A DNA stretch of 64,000 nucleotides from Methylosinus sp. C49 (GCF_009936375.1 NZ_AP022332.1:3504501-3568500); one strand, 5' to 3'. Shown: positions 27,579 through 36,929, counted from the stretch's first letter. Notes: generated by a model not told the origin, from the letters alone. Translations and numbers: made by a program.

Positions 27579-27783
27579 GGCCGGCCTTTCTCATTCGACG
27601 TGTCCGGCGGCGGCCGGCGGTCGCATGATAAGATGGTTGTCCGCCGTTCGAAAGCGTCTGGCGCGGCCGCGACTGTGGCCGCCGCGCAACAGCGGCTCGG
27701 ATATTGGGCCACGGCGGCGCCCGATCATTGACCCGGGAATTACAGCGGACCTATTTTTGCGCTCGATGAGGACATTCTCCTCC

Positions 27784-28155
27784 ATGCGCCTCCCGGCGCG
27801 CCGGCTCCTCGCCTGCGCAACGGTGATTCTCGCCCTATTGCAGGCCGTCGCCCTCTTCGGCTCGATAGCGCGCGCGCATGGCGATGTCGGCCTCTCCTCC
27901 GCTCTCTCGGCCAACACGCTCTGCGCCGCCGCCCGCGACAGCGACGGAACGCCCCTCGCCCATCACGCCGGCGAGCATCATTGCGTCCTGTGCTCGGATC
28001 GCGGCGCCGAGCCGCCCGCCCTCGCGCCCATCGCCGCGCCGCTTTCGCTGCGGCCGGACGGAGTCGCCAGCATCGGCGCGCGGGCGCTGTCGCCGCGCGC
28101 GCCGCCGCTCGGCTGGGCGAGTTCCTGGTCCTCGCGCGCGCCGCCATCGGTCTGA
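27784..28155 (+). CDS. DUF2946-family small Cys/His protein
   Basis: A 123-residue protein from ATG 27784 (TGAGGA upstream; ATG 27766 also possible). It has an N-terminal hydrophobic segment (LLACATVILALLQAVALFG), a His/Cys motif 'HHAGEHHCVLCSDRG' typical of DUF2946, and a C-terminus SSRAPPSV nearly identical to that of the protein at 8402. It heads the second sigma/FecR/receptor cassette, 86 bp before the sigma gene. DUF2946 proteins are often next to copper transport genes; a metal-binding role is inferred from the HHCxxC motif. Confidence 0.72.
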   Translation: MRLPARRLLACATVILALLQAVALFGSIARAHGDVGLSSALSANTLCAAARDSDGTPLAHHAGEHHCVLCSDRGAEPPALAPIAAPLSLRPDGVASIGARALSPRAPPLGWASSWSSRAPPSV

Positions 28156-28241
28156 AAATCGAATGCCCTCGCCCCTCGGGCGAGCGGCCGGTCTCGACTT
28201 TTCGGTTCCATCGCGCTCGCGCGCCAGCCAGGGCGTTTCCT

Positions 28242-28787
28242 TTGTCTCGATCGATCTCGTCGCGCGGCGATCGGCCTGCGGACGCCAAACCTTGGCGGTT
28301 TCGCGAGCTGTTCCTCGCCCATAAGCGTGATCTCTTCGGCTTTCTCGTGCGCAAGGTCGGCGCCGTCGACGCGCCGGATCTGCTGCAGGAGACGTTCCTG
28401 CGCATGGTCCGCCACGACCGGCCCGAGACCATCGAGGACCCGCCGGCCTTTCTCAAGCAGATCGCGGTCAATCTGGCCCGCGACTTCGCCCGCCGCCGCA
28501 AGACCGAGGAAAGCCACCTCCAATTCGGCGACTATGTGATCGACCCGCCGGCGCCGGAAGCGCCGATCGAGGAACGACTCGATTATGAGCGGCGCTCGGC
28601 TCTGCTGAGAACGGCCATCGAGACATTGCCGCCGCGCTGCCGCGAGGCCTTCGAGCTGCATATCTATAATGACGTCCCGCTCGCCGAAGTGGCGCGGCGG
28701 ATGGACATATCCGACCGCATGGCGCGCAAGCATGTCAGCCTCGCGCTGCGCGCCTGCCGCGCCGCGCTGCGGAGCGAGGCCGAGTGA
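28242..28787 (+). CDS. ECF sigma-70 factor, FecI-like (second cassette)
   Basis: About 181 residues from TTG 28242; the frame is open further upstream but overlaps the DUF2946 gene. Region 2 reads 'LFGFLVRKVGAVDAPDLLQE' and region 4 'TLPPRCREAFELHIYNDVPL' with 'AEVARRMDISDRMARKHVSL'. It is similar in plan to the sigma at 7750. It is expected to be held by the following FecR and to direct transcription of the TonB receptor. The start codon is the weakest part of the call. Confidence 0.87.
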   Translation: MSRSISSRGDRPADAKPWRFRELFLAHKRDLFGFLVRKVGAVDAPDLLQETFLRMVRHDRPETIEDPPAFLKQIAVNLARDFARRRKTEESHLQFGDYVIDPPAPEAPIEERLDYERRSALLRTAIETLPPRCREAFELHIYNDVPLAEVARRMDISDRMARKHVSLALRACRAALRSEAE

Positions 28788-28872
28788 TTTTTTCCCGTTT
28801 CGAGGTTCCGCCTCGCGCCAGGGCCGCGTCATCTATACTGTCGCGCGCGGCGCCTCGAGGACGGAAGCAGAG

Positions 28873-29817
28873 ATGACCGGGGATAAGGCGAGAGAACCCG
28901 CGCCGGACGAAGCCGGGGACGCCGCGATCGAATGGTTCGTGCGCTTGCGCGAGGGGAAGCTCTCGGCCGAGGAGACGGCCGCCTTCGCGGCCTGGCGCGC
29001 CGAGCCGGCGCATGCGGCAGCCTTCGAGGAGGTGCTGCATATGTATGGCCGCCTCGCCGGCATGAGCCCCGCCCGCCGCATGCGGCCGGCGCCGCGCGCC
29101 GCGCGCGGGATGCGGGCGGCGGCCCTCGCCTTCGCCGCGGCGGCGGCGGTCGCGGTCTTCGCCTCCTATGACGAGATCGTCATGCGGCTCGAGGCCGACC
29201 ATTTCACCGGCGTCGGCGAGAAACGGCTGGTGACGCTGGACGACGGCTCGCATGCGCTGCTCGACTCGCGCTCCGCAATCGCTTTGCGCTATTCGGCGGG
29301 CGAGCGGCGGCTCCGGCTCCTCTCGGGCGAAGCCTGGTTCGACGTGGCGCCCGACGCTTCGCGCCCCTTCGTGGTCGAGGCGGGCGACGGCCGTATCACC
29401 GCGCTCGGCACCGCCTTCGATGTGGCGCTGGAAAAATCCGGCGCGCGCATCACTGTGACGGAGCACCGCGTCGGCGTCGCCAGCGGCGGCAACACCACGA
29501 TCGTCGAGGAAGGCCAGCAGACCGCCTTCGAGCGCGACGCGCCGGCGCGCGCGCCGGAGAGCGTCGATATCGACACGGCGACCGCCTGGCGGCGCGGCAA
29601 GCTCATCGTCAATCGCCAACCGCTCGGCGATGTGCTCGCCGCGCTCGGCCGCTATCATCGCGGCTATATTTATTGCGTCGATCGCGCGATCTGCGCCCGC
29701 CGCATTTCCGGCGTCTTCGGCGCGCAGGAGGACGCCCTGCAATCCTTGGCGGAGATCGAGGCCTCGCTCGGCCTGCGCGCCATCCATGTCACCAGCTATC
29801 TGATCCTTCTGTATTGA
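28873..29817 (+). CDS. FecR-family regulator (second cassette)
   Basis: A 314-residue inner-membrane anti-sigma regulator. It has the N-terminal 'AIEWFVRLREGKLSAEETAA', 'FAAWRAEPAHAAAFEE' domain, a membrane span near residue 85 (AAALAFAAAAAVAVFASY), and the periplasmic FecR domain ('LDDGSHALLDSRSAIALRYS', 'GEAWFDVAPDASRPFVVEAG') followed by an STN-like end. The ATG at 28873 has GGAAG upstream. It is 85 bp after the sigma gene and 121 bp before the receptor, the same order as in the mbnP/mbnH locus. Confidence 0.9.
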   Translation: MTGDKAREPAPDEAGDAAIEWFVRLREGKLSAEETAAFAAWRAEPAHAAAFEEVLHMYGRLAGMSPARRMRPAPRAARGMRAAALAFAAAAAVAVFASYDEIVMRLEADHFTGVGEKRLVTLDDGSHALLDSRSAIALRYSAGERRLRLLSGEAWFDVAPDASRPFVVEAGDGRITALGTAFDVALEKSGARITVTEHRVGVASGGNTTIVEEGQQTAFERDAPARAPESVDIDTATAWRRGKLIVNRQPLGDVLAALGRYHRGYIYCVDRAICARRISGVFGAQEDALQSLAEIEASLGLRAIHVTSYLILLY

Positions 29818-29938
29818 ATTTGAACGCTTCATCTGCGCGCGAATTTTTTCGAGCGTAGGAGGTTCCGCTTTTTCCGCCTGCCGCGTCCTGTTCCCGAGAG
29901 CCCGAACTCTATGGCGGGCGTTGCGACGGCGGGACGAA

Positions 29939-32653
29939 ATGGCCATGGCGAGGAAGAAGTCGGTAGGCGAGGGCGTGAATATGAGTTCGACGGCGATCGC
30001 CTTGGCGCTGAGCGCGATGACGCTCGGCGCAGAGGCTCCGGTGACGAGCGCGCAGGCCTCCATCTCGCCGCAGGAGCGTGACGGGGCGCTGCGCGACTAT
30101 CGCATTCCCGCCGGCGCCATGGAGACGGCGCTCAACGCTTTCGCCGACCGCAGCGGCCTGCATATCGTCTTCGACGTCGGCCTCACAGAGGCGATGCGGA
30201 CGCGCGGCGTCGTCGGCGCCTATTCGGTGCGCGAAGGACTCGACCGGCTGCTCTCGGGCACCGGCCTCTCCTATCGCCTGTCGGAGAACGGCCGTTCCGT
30301 CTCCATCATTCTCGCGCAGGCCGCGCGCGGAACCATGACCGACGCCAGCGGCGAGGAGCTGCCGCCGATCGACATAGGCGCGGAGCAAAAGCGCGCGAAC
30401 GGCGTCTCCAATGCGCCGGGCTTCGACGCCGAACGCGCTAGGCAGCCGATCTATCGCGATCCGCCCGGGCAGACAGTCACGACCGTCGATCACAAATTCC
30501 TCGAAACGACGCCGATGCAGACTGTGCAGGACATGCTGCAATACAGTCCCGGCGTCTCCATCTCGCAAGGCACGATTCCGCGCGAGCTGCTGCCGTCGAT
30601 CCGCGGCTCCGGCAATCGCCTCGGCATGACCTATCCTTTCACCGTCCGCAATATCATGCTCTATGAGGACGGCTTTCCGATCGTCACCGCGGACGGCAAT
30701 GGCCGCACCGACATGCTGGACCCGCACTCCTTCTCCGGCGTCGACGTCTATCGTGGTCCCTCTTCCGCTATGTTCGGCAATTACGCCTATGGCGGCGCGA
30801 TCAATTTCCGCAGCCTGACCGGCAAGGAGATCGACGGCGTCGAGACCGGCTCGGAATTCGGCAGCTTCGGCTATTTCAACAATTATCTGCGCGCCGGAAA
30901 GAAGTTCACCGATCGCGATCTCGGCGATCTCGACATTGCGATCTTCGGCTCCGACACACGCGGCGACGGCTATCTCGCACGCGGCGCGCATGAATTCGAC
31001 CAGGGCAAGGTTCTGGCCACTTGGACGCCGGTTCCGACCGATCGGCTGACGTTCAAATTTCTCGCCAGCAGCTCCTTCGCGGAATTCATGAACCGCAGCT
31101 CGCTGACGCAATTCTACACCAATCCCTATGGCAAGAATGTCAATTGCCGCATAGCGACGCCCGCCAATCTTCCCTTCTGCAACAATCTCTATGTGCCGGC
31201 GAACGGCTCCTTCACCAGCGGCGCCTCGGGGCTCTCCAATCAGAGCGTCTGGCAGCTCGGCACGCATTGGCATGTGATGCGCGATATCGTCGGCTTACGC
31301 TATGAGCACGACTTCGACAACGCCACCACATGGCGCACGCAATTTTCCTATGATTATCTCGATTACATCAACAGCACCTGGCCGCCGCCGAAGGTCGGCC
31401 CCGCTATTTTCGGCGGCCTCGGCGGGCCGGTCGCGATCCGCGGTCCGTCCTATGGCCTCAGCGCCTCCACCGACATCACCAATCACGGCGCGATCTTCGG
31501 CCTGCCGGCGACGCATTATCTCGGCTTCTTCTATGACGGTCTCAAAAGCGTCAATCCGCTGTATTCGCAAGTTCCCAATGTGTGGGGTTACGGCGCGATC
31601 GGCGGCGCGGTCGGCAATATCGAATCCAATCACTCCAATCTGAGCATTCGCGCGCGCGAAGAGATTGCGCTGACGCCGCAACTCACCGCGGCGATCGGCT
31701 TCAGCTCCAATTGGAACAGAATCTCCGGCGTCTACACCGTCTATAATTACGCGAGCAATGGAACCATGACGCGGCCGACGGAGGTCGGCGTCGACAATGA
31801 CTATTGGAACACGGCGCCGGAGGCTTCGCTCACCTATCGTTACAGCCCGGAATGGCAATTCCGCGCGCGCTATGCGACGGGCTATGGAACGCCGAATTTC
31901 ATGTATCTCACCAATACGCCGACGGGCGCAGGCAACAACACCTCGCTGAAGGCGCAGACCAATATGGGCGTCGATCTCGGCGTCGATTGGACGCCGACGA
32001 AAAATCTGACGGCGAGCGTCACGCTCTATAATGAATGGTTCCGCAACGAGATCCTCACTCAGGCGAACGGTCTCGTCAGCTATCAGCTCAATGCGCCCTC
32101 CTCGATCCATCGCGGCGTCGAGGCGAGCGTCGATTGGCGGCCTTTCGATGGTTGGCGATTCATCGCGGCCTATGCCTATAACGACCAGTATTTCACCAAT
32201 TTCTGGGACAATCTCTCATCGACCGTCTCTTATAATCGCGCGGGAAATCGCATCCCCAATGTGCCGACGCATACTCTGACGAGCCGCGCCGGCTATGACA
32301 TTCCAGACGGCGATCTCAAAGGCCTCGGCGCTTTCGTCGAATATGTGTTCAAGAGCTCCTACACGATCGACAACGCCAATCTGACGTCGATCCCGGGCTA
32401 TGGGCTCGTCAATCTCAATGTGCATTACAGCCGCGCCATAGAGGGCAGCTATGTGAAGAACATAGAGATCTATTTCGATGTGAAGAATCTCTTCGACCGC
32501 ACCTATGTCGCCGGCGCCAATGTGCTGACCAACACGCTGATGACGGGAACCGCCGTGCAGACGCCCGCGACATTGCTCGCCAATTCGACCGGCGCGTCGA
32601 TCATCGCCGGCTCGCCGCGCGCTTTCATCGGAGGGGTGAAGTTCAAATTCTGA
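29939..32653 (+). CDS. TonB-dependent receptor with STN signalling domain (second cassette)
   Basis: About 904 residues. The N-terminal STN domain (YRIPAGAMETALNAFADRSG) is followed by the same linker as receptor 1 (LPPIDIGA), the plug ('MLQYSPGVSISQGTIP', 'VDVYRGPSSAMFGNYAYGG') and a 22-strand-type barrel ending in VKFKF. The barrel differs strongly from receptor 1, so a different ligand is likely. The plug motif 'FGNYAYGGAINFRS' recalls FecA-like and metal-complex receptors. ATG codons at 29939 and 29945 are both possible. The product is an outer-membrane importer energised by TonB. Confidence 0.9.
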   Translation: MAMARKKSVGEGVNMSSTAIALALSAMTLGAEAPVTSAQASISPQERDGALRDYRIPAGAMETALNAFADRSGLHIVFDVGLTEAMRTRGVVGAYSVREGLDRLLSGTGLSYRLSENGRSVSIILAQAARGTMTDASGEELPPIDIGAEQKRANGVSNAPGFDAERARQPIYRDPPGQTVTTVDHKFLETTPMQTVQDMLQYSPGVSISQGTIPRELLPSIRGSGNRLGMTYPFTVRNIMLYEDGFPIVTADGNGRTDMLDPHSFSGVDVYRGPSSAMFGNYAYGGAINFRSLTGKEIDGVETGSEFGSFGYFNNYLRAGKKFTDRDLGDLDIAIFGSDTRGDGYLARGAHEFDQGKVLATWTPVPTDRLTFKFLASSSFAEFMNRSSLTQFYTNPYGKNVNCRIATPANLPFCNNLYVPANGSFTSGASGLSNQSVWQLGTHWHVMRDIVGLRYEHDFDNATTWRTQFSYDYLDYINSTWPPPKVGPAIFGGLGGPVAIRGPSYGLSASTDITNHGAIFGLPATHYLGFFYDGLKSVNPLYSQVPNVWGYGAIGGAVGNIESNHSNLSIRAREEIALTPQLTAAIGFSSNWNRISGVYTVYNYASNGTMTRPTEVGVDNDYWNTAPEASLTYRYSPEWQFRARYATGYGTPNFMYLTNTPTGAGNNTSLKAQTNMGVDLGVDWTPTKNLTASVTLYNEWFRNEILTQANGLVSYQLNAPSSIHRGVEASVDWRPFDGWRFIAAYAYNDQYFTNFWDNLSSTVSYNRAGNRIPNVPTHTLTSRAGYDIPDGDLKGLGAFVEYVFKSSYTIDNANLTSIPGYGLVNLNVHYSRAIEGSYVKNIEIYFDVKNLFDRTYVAGANVLTNTLMTGTAVQTPATLLANSTGASIIAGSPRAFIGGVKFKF

Positions 32654-32692
32654 GTGTCACGCGTTCGCGTCGAAGAAGGCCAAGATGCGCGA

Positions 32693-32814
32693 GCCCCCTC
32701 CCCAGCCCTCCCCCGCTACGCGGGAGAGGGAGCAGATTGCGCGCGTCATCGGCGTTTCGCGTCGCCTCGCCGCCTTCCCTCTCCCGCGTAGCGGGGGAGG
32801 GTGAGGGAGGGGGC
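32693..32814. terminator. Long inverted repeat between convergent receptor and tldD genes
   Basis: Two arms of about 40 nt (32693-32732 and 32775-32814) are near-perfect inverted copies built of C-rich/G-rich blocks around CCCCCGCTACGCGGGAGAGGG, with a 42-nt loop. The element fills the space between the receptor stop and the tldD stop, so it can act as a bidirectional terminator. Such G/C-rich hairpins also occur as dispersed repeats in proteobacterial genomes. Confidence 0.75.
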
Positions 32815-32816
32815 CG

Positions 32817-34352
32817 TCAGTCGCGCGCCGTGCTAAGCACCGTCACGCCGCGGAAGCGCGCGGCCGGCGCGCCATGGGAGACGGGCGCGAGTTGCATCGG
32901 CTCCGCCTTGCCGCAGGTGAAAGTGCCGCAGAGCCTATAGGTGGAGGCGTCGCCGAGCCCATCGAGCGAATTCCAGAACTGTATGGTGCGGCCCTGATAG
33001 GCGGCGTCGCGCACCGGCTCGCCGAGCTTTCCATCGCGGATCTCGTAGAACATCTGCCCGCCGAATTGGAAATTGTCGCGCTGCTGATCGATGCTCCAGC
33101 TTCCCGCGCCGACGATATAGAGTCCCTTCTCGACGCCGCCGATCAGCTCCTCGAGCTTGCAGGCTTCGGGATTGGGCGCGAGCGAGATATTCGGCATTCG
33201 CTGAATGGGAAAGGCCGTCGGATCATCCGCATAGGCGCAGCCATTGGAGCGCTCGGCGCCGATGAGATGCGCCTGACCCAGCGCCATTTGGAAATTGCGG
33301 AACACGCCTTTGGAGACGATCTCGAATTCCGCGCGCTCGCGCGGCGCGCCATCATCGTCGAAGGCGACGCTGGCGAGGCCGCCCTCCTGCGAGCGATCGG
33401 CCTTGATCGTCATCAGCTCGCTGCCGAAGCGCAGATTGTTCAGCATATGCGGCTTGACGAAAGAGGTGCCGGCGAAATTCGCCTCCCAGCCGAGCGCGCG
33501 ATCGAGCTCGGTGGAATGGCCGACGGTCTCGTGAATGGTGAGCCAGAGATTGGTGGGATCGATGACCACATCCGTCACGCCCGCCTCGACAGGCTTGGCG
33601 TAGAGCTTTTGGCGCGCATCCTCGACCGCCTGACGCGCCTCACCGAGGAGATCGCAGGAGAGCGCATAATCCCAGCCGGCGGCGCGCGCCGGCGCGAGGC
33701 TCTCGCGCGACGCGAAACGGCCGGAGGCCTTGTCGATCAGCGTGACCTCGAAAGAGGGTTGCGTGCGCGTGCGCGACTGGAAGATGCGGCTGCCGCGGCT
33801 GTCGGCGAAGAGCCGCTCCTCCGTGGCGAAGGCGAAGGACGAGACGCAATAATCCGCGCCCGCCGCCAGCGCCGCCGCATTGACGGCGACGAGCCGCTCG
33901 ACCTTGGCGGGCGCATCGACCGCGAAAGGATCGACGCCGAGCGGCATGATCCATTCGGCGACATGCGGCTCGGTCTCCTCGATCTGCACGGGTGTGACGC
34001 GTATGGACGCGACGGCGCGGGCGTTGTGAATGGCGCGCTCCACCGCCGCGGCTAGAGCGGCCGGCTCCAGCGATCGTGCGCCATAAAACCCCCAGCAGCC
34101 GTCGACGAGCACGCGCAGGCCGAAGCCGGGGCTGGCGCGCTCGTAAAATTCGTCGAGCCGGTCTTCCTTGGCCTGGATGAATTGGCGGCGCGTCTCGCCG
34201 AGACGAATATCGGCATAGCTCGCTCCGCCGCTGAGCGCGGAGGCGAGCGCCCGCTCGGCGAGAGCGAAGGCGCGAGCGCGATCGAAATGAAAGCGCGGAG
34301 CCGCGCTTTGCTTCGTTAGTCGCTGCGCGTCTCGAGGGTTTTGGAGCGTCAC
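32817..34352 (-). CDS. tldD: TldD-family zinc metallopeptidase subunit
   Basis: About 511 residues from GTG 34352, which follows GGAGAGGG by seven nt; TTG 34394 would add 14 residues. The zinc motif is HETVGHSTE (HExxxH), with the family's 'GTSFVKPHMLNN' and C-terminal 'GTFTCGKAEPMQL', where the Cys residue is a usual metal ligand. With TldE it forms a heterodimeric protease for small peptides, including RiPP precursors in some systems. It is separated from tldE by the second TonB-receptor cassette. It precedes that inverted repeat and follows modA by 81 bp on the same strand. Confidence 0.93.
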   Translation of the reverse strand: MTLQNPRDAQRLTKQSAAPRFHFDRARAFALAERALASALSGGASYADIRLGETRRQFIQAKEDRLDEFYERASPGFGLRVLVDGCWGFYGARSLEPAALAAAVERAIHNARAVASIRVTPVQIEETEPHVAEWIMPLGVDPFAVDAPAKVERLVAVNAAALAAGADYCVSSFAFATEERLFADSRGSRIFQSRTRTQPSFEVTLIDKASGRFASRESLAPARAAGWDYALSCDLLGEARQAVEDARQKLYAKPVEAGVTDVVIDPTNLWLTIHETVGHSTELDRALGWEANFAGTSFVKPHMLNNLRFGSELMTIKADRSQEGGLASVAFDDDGAPRERAEFEIVSKGVFRNFQMALGQAHLIGAERSNGCAYADDPTAFPIQRMPNISLAPNPEACKLEELIGGVEKGLYIVGAGSWSIDQQRDNFQFGGQMFYEIRDGKLGEPVRDAAYQGRTIQFWNSLDGLGDASTYRLCGTFTCGKAEPMQLAPVSHGAPAARFRGVTVLSTARD

Positions 34353-34433
34353 GAGCAATCCCTCTCCGTCTGATCGGCTTGTCACTCGTGACAATAGCCT
34401 CGCGAGGACGGAGAGGGAAATGCCGGGCAGGCC

Positions 34434-35240
34434 TCAGTGGAGAATGGTGAAGCCCTGCTTGGAGAAGAGCCGCGCCGCCTCCGGCCCCTTCAGATAGCTC
34501 AGCAGCTTGGCGGCCTCTGGATTGGAGGTGCTGGCGGTCAGCGCGATCGGATAGACGATCGGCGCGTGCGACGAGGCGGGGAACGTGGCGACGACGGCGA
34601 CCTTGGGATCCGAATTGGCGTCGGTCTGATAGACGACGCCGAGCGGAGCCTCGTCGCGCGCGACGAAGGTCAGAGCGGCGCGCACATTTTCGGTCAGGGC
34701 GAAGCGGGATTCGAGGTCGTTCCAGAGATCGAGCTTCTGAAAGGCCGCTTTCGCGTATTTGCCCGCCGGAACGGAGGCGGGATCGCCGATGGCCATGCGG
34801 CCGCTCTCGCCGAGAGCATTCATGATCGAGGCCTTGTCCAGCGCCAGTTTCTTGATCCCCGCGACCTTGGGGGCAATCATCACCAGCGAGTTGCCGAGCA
34901 GATTGGTGCGCGTCTCCGCCTTCAGCAGCCCCTGCGAGGAGAGATAGTCGGCGGAGGCCGTGTCGGCGGACGCGAAAATATCCGCGGGAGCGCCGGACTC
35001 GATCTGCTTTGCGAGCGCCATCGACGAAGCGAGGCTGAGCTTGACCTCGACCCCGGTCTTTTTCTTGTACGCGGCGGCCGCCTCCTCGAGCGCGTTTTTC
35101 ATGCTCGCGGCGGCGAACACGGTGACTGTCTTGGAGCCGCTCGCGTTGTCGGCGCTCGCCGCCGGAGCTTCGGCGCGGACTTGCGGAATATTCAGCGACA
35201 GAAAAGCGGCGACCAGCGCCAGACTTGCCATTTTGACCAT
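34434..35240 (-). CDS. modA: Molybdate ABC transporter periplasmic binding protein ModA
   Basis: A 268-residue binding protein with signal peptide, then 'VTVFAAASMKNALEEAAAAY', 'LSLASSMALAKQIESGAPAD' and 'IFASADTASADYL', the ModA oxyanion-site signature. The ATG at 35240 follows CGGAGACG. Unlike usual modABC operons, no modB or modC follows; the next gene is tldD. The permease and ATPase must be elsewhere, or this is an accessory binding protein. A sequence of ModE-box architecture lies 41-58 bp upstream. Confidence 0.93.
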   Translation of the reverse strand: MVKMASLALVAAFLSLNIPQVRAEAPAASADNASGSKTVTVFAAASMKNALEEAAAAYKKKTGVEVKLSLASSMALAKQIESGAPADIFASADTASADYLSSQGLLKAETRTNLLGNSLVMIAPKVAGIKKLALDKASIMNALGESGRMAIGDPASVPAGKYAKAAFQKLDLWNDLESRFALTENVRAALTFVARDEAPLGVVYQTDANSDPKVAVVATFPASSHAPIVYPIALTASTSNPEAAKLLSYLKGPEAARLFSKQGFTILH

Positions 35241-35280
35241 GAGAACGTCTCCGATGATCGGCCCGATGTGTGAGCCTGAC

Positions 35281-35298
35281 CGTAGTTATGCATATATT
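35281..35298. promoter_or_regulatory. Candidate (weak) ModE box upstream of modA
   Basis: Read on the minus strand: AATAT-8 nt-CTACG. This matches the TATAT-N8-ATAxA layout of the two stronger boxes (40403, 39357) at 4 of 5 positions in each half. It lies 41-58 bp before the modA start, a sensible repressor position. It is weak taken alone. Confidence 0.35.
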
Positions 35299-35315
35299 CT
35301 GCCTAGCCGAGAGTC

Positions 35316-35335
35316 TTTTGCATGATTTTGCATGA
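35316..35335. promoter_or_regulatory. Perfect 10-bp tandem repeat in the modA/regulator divergent promoter
   Basis: TTTTGCATGA occurs twice head to tail, exactly one helical turn apart, in the 255-bp region between modA (leftward) and the HTH regulator (rightward). This phasing suits two protein subunits on the same DNA face. It may be the operator of the adjacent regulator. It is 160 bp before the regulator start. Confidence 0.45.
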
Positions 35336-35495
35336 AAAAGCAGCACTCGATCACGACGGCACAGACGCGTGAGCAGCGCTCGCACGCCGGCCTCTATGGT
35401 CACTAGGCACGAATCACGAGGTTGGAAGCTCGTATCGCGCGATTGTCGACGGCCGGACGCTATGCTAATTTTCCGCGTCTCGGAAAAAACGCACA

Positions 35496-36377
35496 ATGTC
35501 TGAATTTCTCACCACGCGGGAGCTCGCCGCGCTGCTGCGCGTCAAGGAGCGCAAGGTCTATGATCTCGCCGCGGAAGGCGCCTTGCCGGTGCGCCGCGTC
35601 ACCGGCAAGCTGCTGTTTCCCCGCCTAGAGATCGAGGAGTGGCTGGCCGCGGGCGCGAGCGGCCGGGCTCCGCGCGGCGAAGGCGCGGCGACGCGCCCGC
35701 TCGTCGTCGCCGGCGGCCATGATCCGCTGCTCGAATGGGCGTTGCGCGAATCGCGCTGCGGCGTCGCGGCGCTGCTCGACGGCGCGCTGGACGGGCTGGA
35801 GCGCGCCGCCGCGGGCGGCTGCATCGCGGCCGGGCTGCATATTCCAGAGCCGGGCGACGGCTGGAATATCGAGACTGTCGAGCGGCGGCTCGCGGGCGAG
35901 CCGATCGTCGTCGTGGAATGGGCCAAGCGCCGCCGCGGGCTGATGTTTCGCAAGGGTCTCGCCCGGCGCATCGACGGGCTCGCCGATGTGCGCGACCTCG
36001 CCTTTCAATCACGCCAGCCGGAAGCCGGCAGCGAGCTCGTCCTCACCCAGCTGCTCGCGCGGGCGAATATGAAGCGCGAGCATTTGCGCCTCGTTCCCGC
36101 CGTGGAGCGCTCGGAAACCGATCTCGCCTCCGCCATCGCCGCCGGCGGCGCCGACGTCGGCCTCGGCCTCGAGGCCTGCGCGCGCCAGTTCGGCCTCGAT
36201 TTCGCGCCGCAGATCGTCGAGCGCTTCGATCTCGTGGTCTGGCGCAAGGCCTATTTCGATCCGCCATGGCAAACGCTCATGCGCTTTTGCGCGAGCGAGA
36301 CGTTTCAGGATCGCGCCGCGCGGCTCGGCGGCTATGACCTCTCGCAATTCGGAGCCGTGCGCTTCAACGCGGATTAG
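35496..36377 (+). CDS. Excisionase-type HTH regulator with periplasmic-binding-like domain (PF12727-like)
   Basis: A 293-residue protein. The N-terminus is a MerR/excisionase-like helix-turn-helix ('FLTTRELAALLRVKERKVYD', 'GKLLFPRLEIEEWL'). The remainder is a cytoplasmic binding-protein-like domain ('LVVAGGHDPLLEWALRES', 'EPIVVVEWAKRRRGLMFR', 'GADVGLGLEACARQFGLDF') of the type fused to HTH or MoeA domains in molybdate genes. It is divergent from modA, so it probably senses molybdate, tungstate or a related ligand and regulates nearby genes. The ligand is inferred. Confidence 0.82.
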   Translation: MSEFLTTRELAALLRVKERKVYDLAAEGALPVRRVTGKLLFPRLEIEEWLAAGASGRAPRGEGAATRPLVVAGGHDPLLEWALRESRCGVAALLDGALDGLERAAAGGCIAAGLHIPEPGDGWNIETVERRLAGEPIVVVEWAKRRRGLMFRKGLARRIDGLADVRDLAFQSRQPEAGSELVLTQLLARANMKREHLRLVPAVERSETDLASAIAAGGADVGLGLEACARQFGLDFAPQIVERFDLVVWRKAYFDPPWQTLMRFCASETFQDRAARLGGYDLSQFGAVRFNAD

Positions 36378-36495
36378 AGCGCTTCCGGCCGAAGCGGGCG
36401 TCGGTTCGGCGTTGGAAGCGCGTCAAAACAAAGACTCTGGCCGAGCGCGCTGGCGCCCGCCTTGCTGTATCGCTGAAGGAACAGGAGGAGAGACA

Positions 36496-36912
36496 ATGTC
36501 GGCTTCCACCGAGGCGACCGCCGAGCGGACGACGCTCGAGGCCGCGATCACGACCTGCGTGCGCGCCTTCTACGACAAGGGCTTGGCCGATCCGCTGCTG
36601 GGGCCGATTTTCAGCGCGATCCCCGAGCTCGACCATCATCTCGAGATCATCGCGAATTTCTGGTCCAAGTCGCTGCTGGGCACAGATCGCTACGAGGGCC
36701 ATCCTTTCGCCGTTCACATAAACCTGCCCGTCGAGCCGGAGCATTTCGCCCGCTGGGTGGAGCTGTTCACGCAATCGGCGCGCGAGAATCTTCCCGCGGC
36801 GCAGGCCGAGGAGGCCATCGCCAAAGCGACACATATGTCACAATGCTTTCAAGGCGGGCTGTTTCCCTTCACCGGAGCGGATGGCAAGCCCTCGCGCCTG
36901 CCCCCGCGCTGA
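36496..36912 (+). CDS. Group III truncated haemoglobin
   Basis: A 138-residue globin from ATG 36496 (ACAGGAGGAGAGACA just upstream). 'FYDKGLADPLLGPIFSAIPE' followed by 'LDHHLEIIANFWSKSLLGT' and 'YEGHPFAVHINLPVEPEHFA' is the trHbP (group III) pattern; the proximal haem His is expected in 'GHPFAVHINLP' or nearby. These small cytoplasmic globins bind O2 or NO; roles are poorly known. It is 118 bp after the HTH regulator and convergent with the next gene, and its link to molybdenum is positional only. Confidence 0.9.
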   Translation: MSASTEATAERTTLEAAITTCVRAFYDKGLADPLLGPIFSAIPELDHHLEIIANFWSKSLLGTDRYEGHPFAVHINLPVEPEHFARWVELFTQSARENLPAAQAEEAIAKATHMSQCFQGGLFPFTGADGKPSRLPPR

Positions 36913-36929
36913 AGCAGTAGCGCGGCCGC

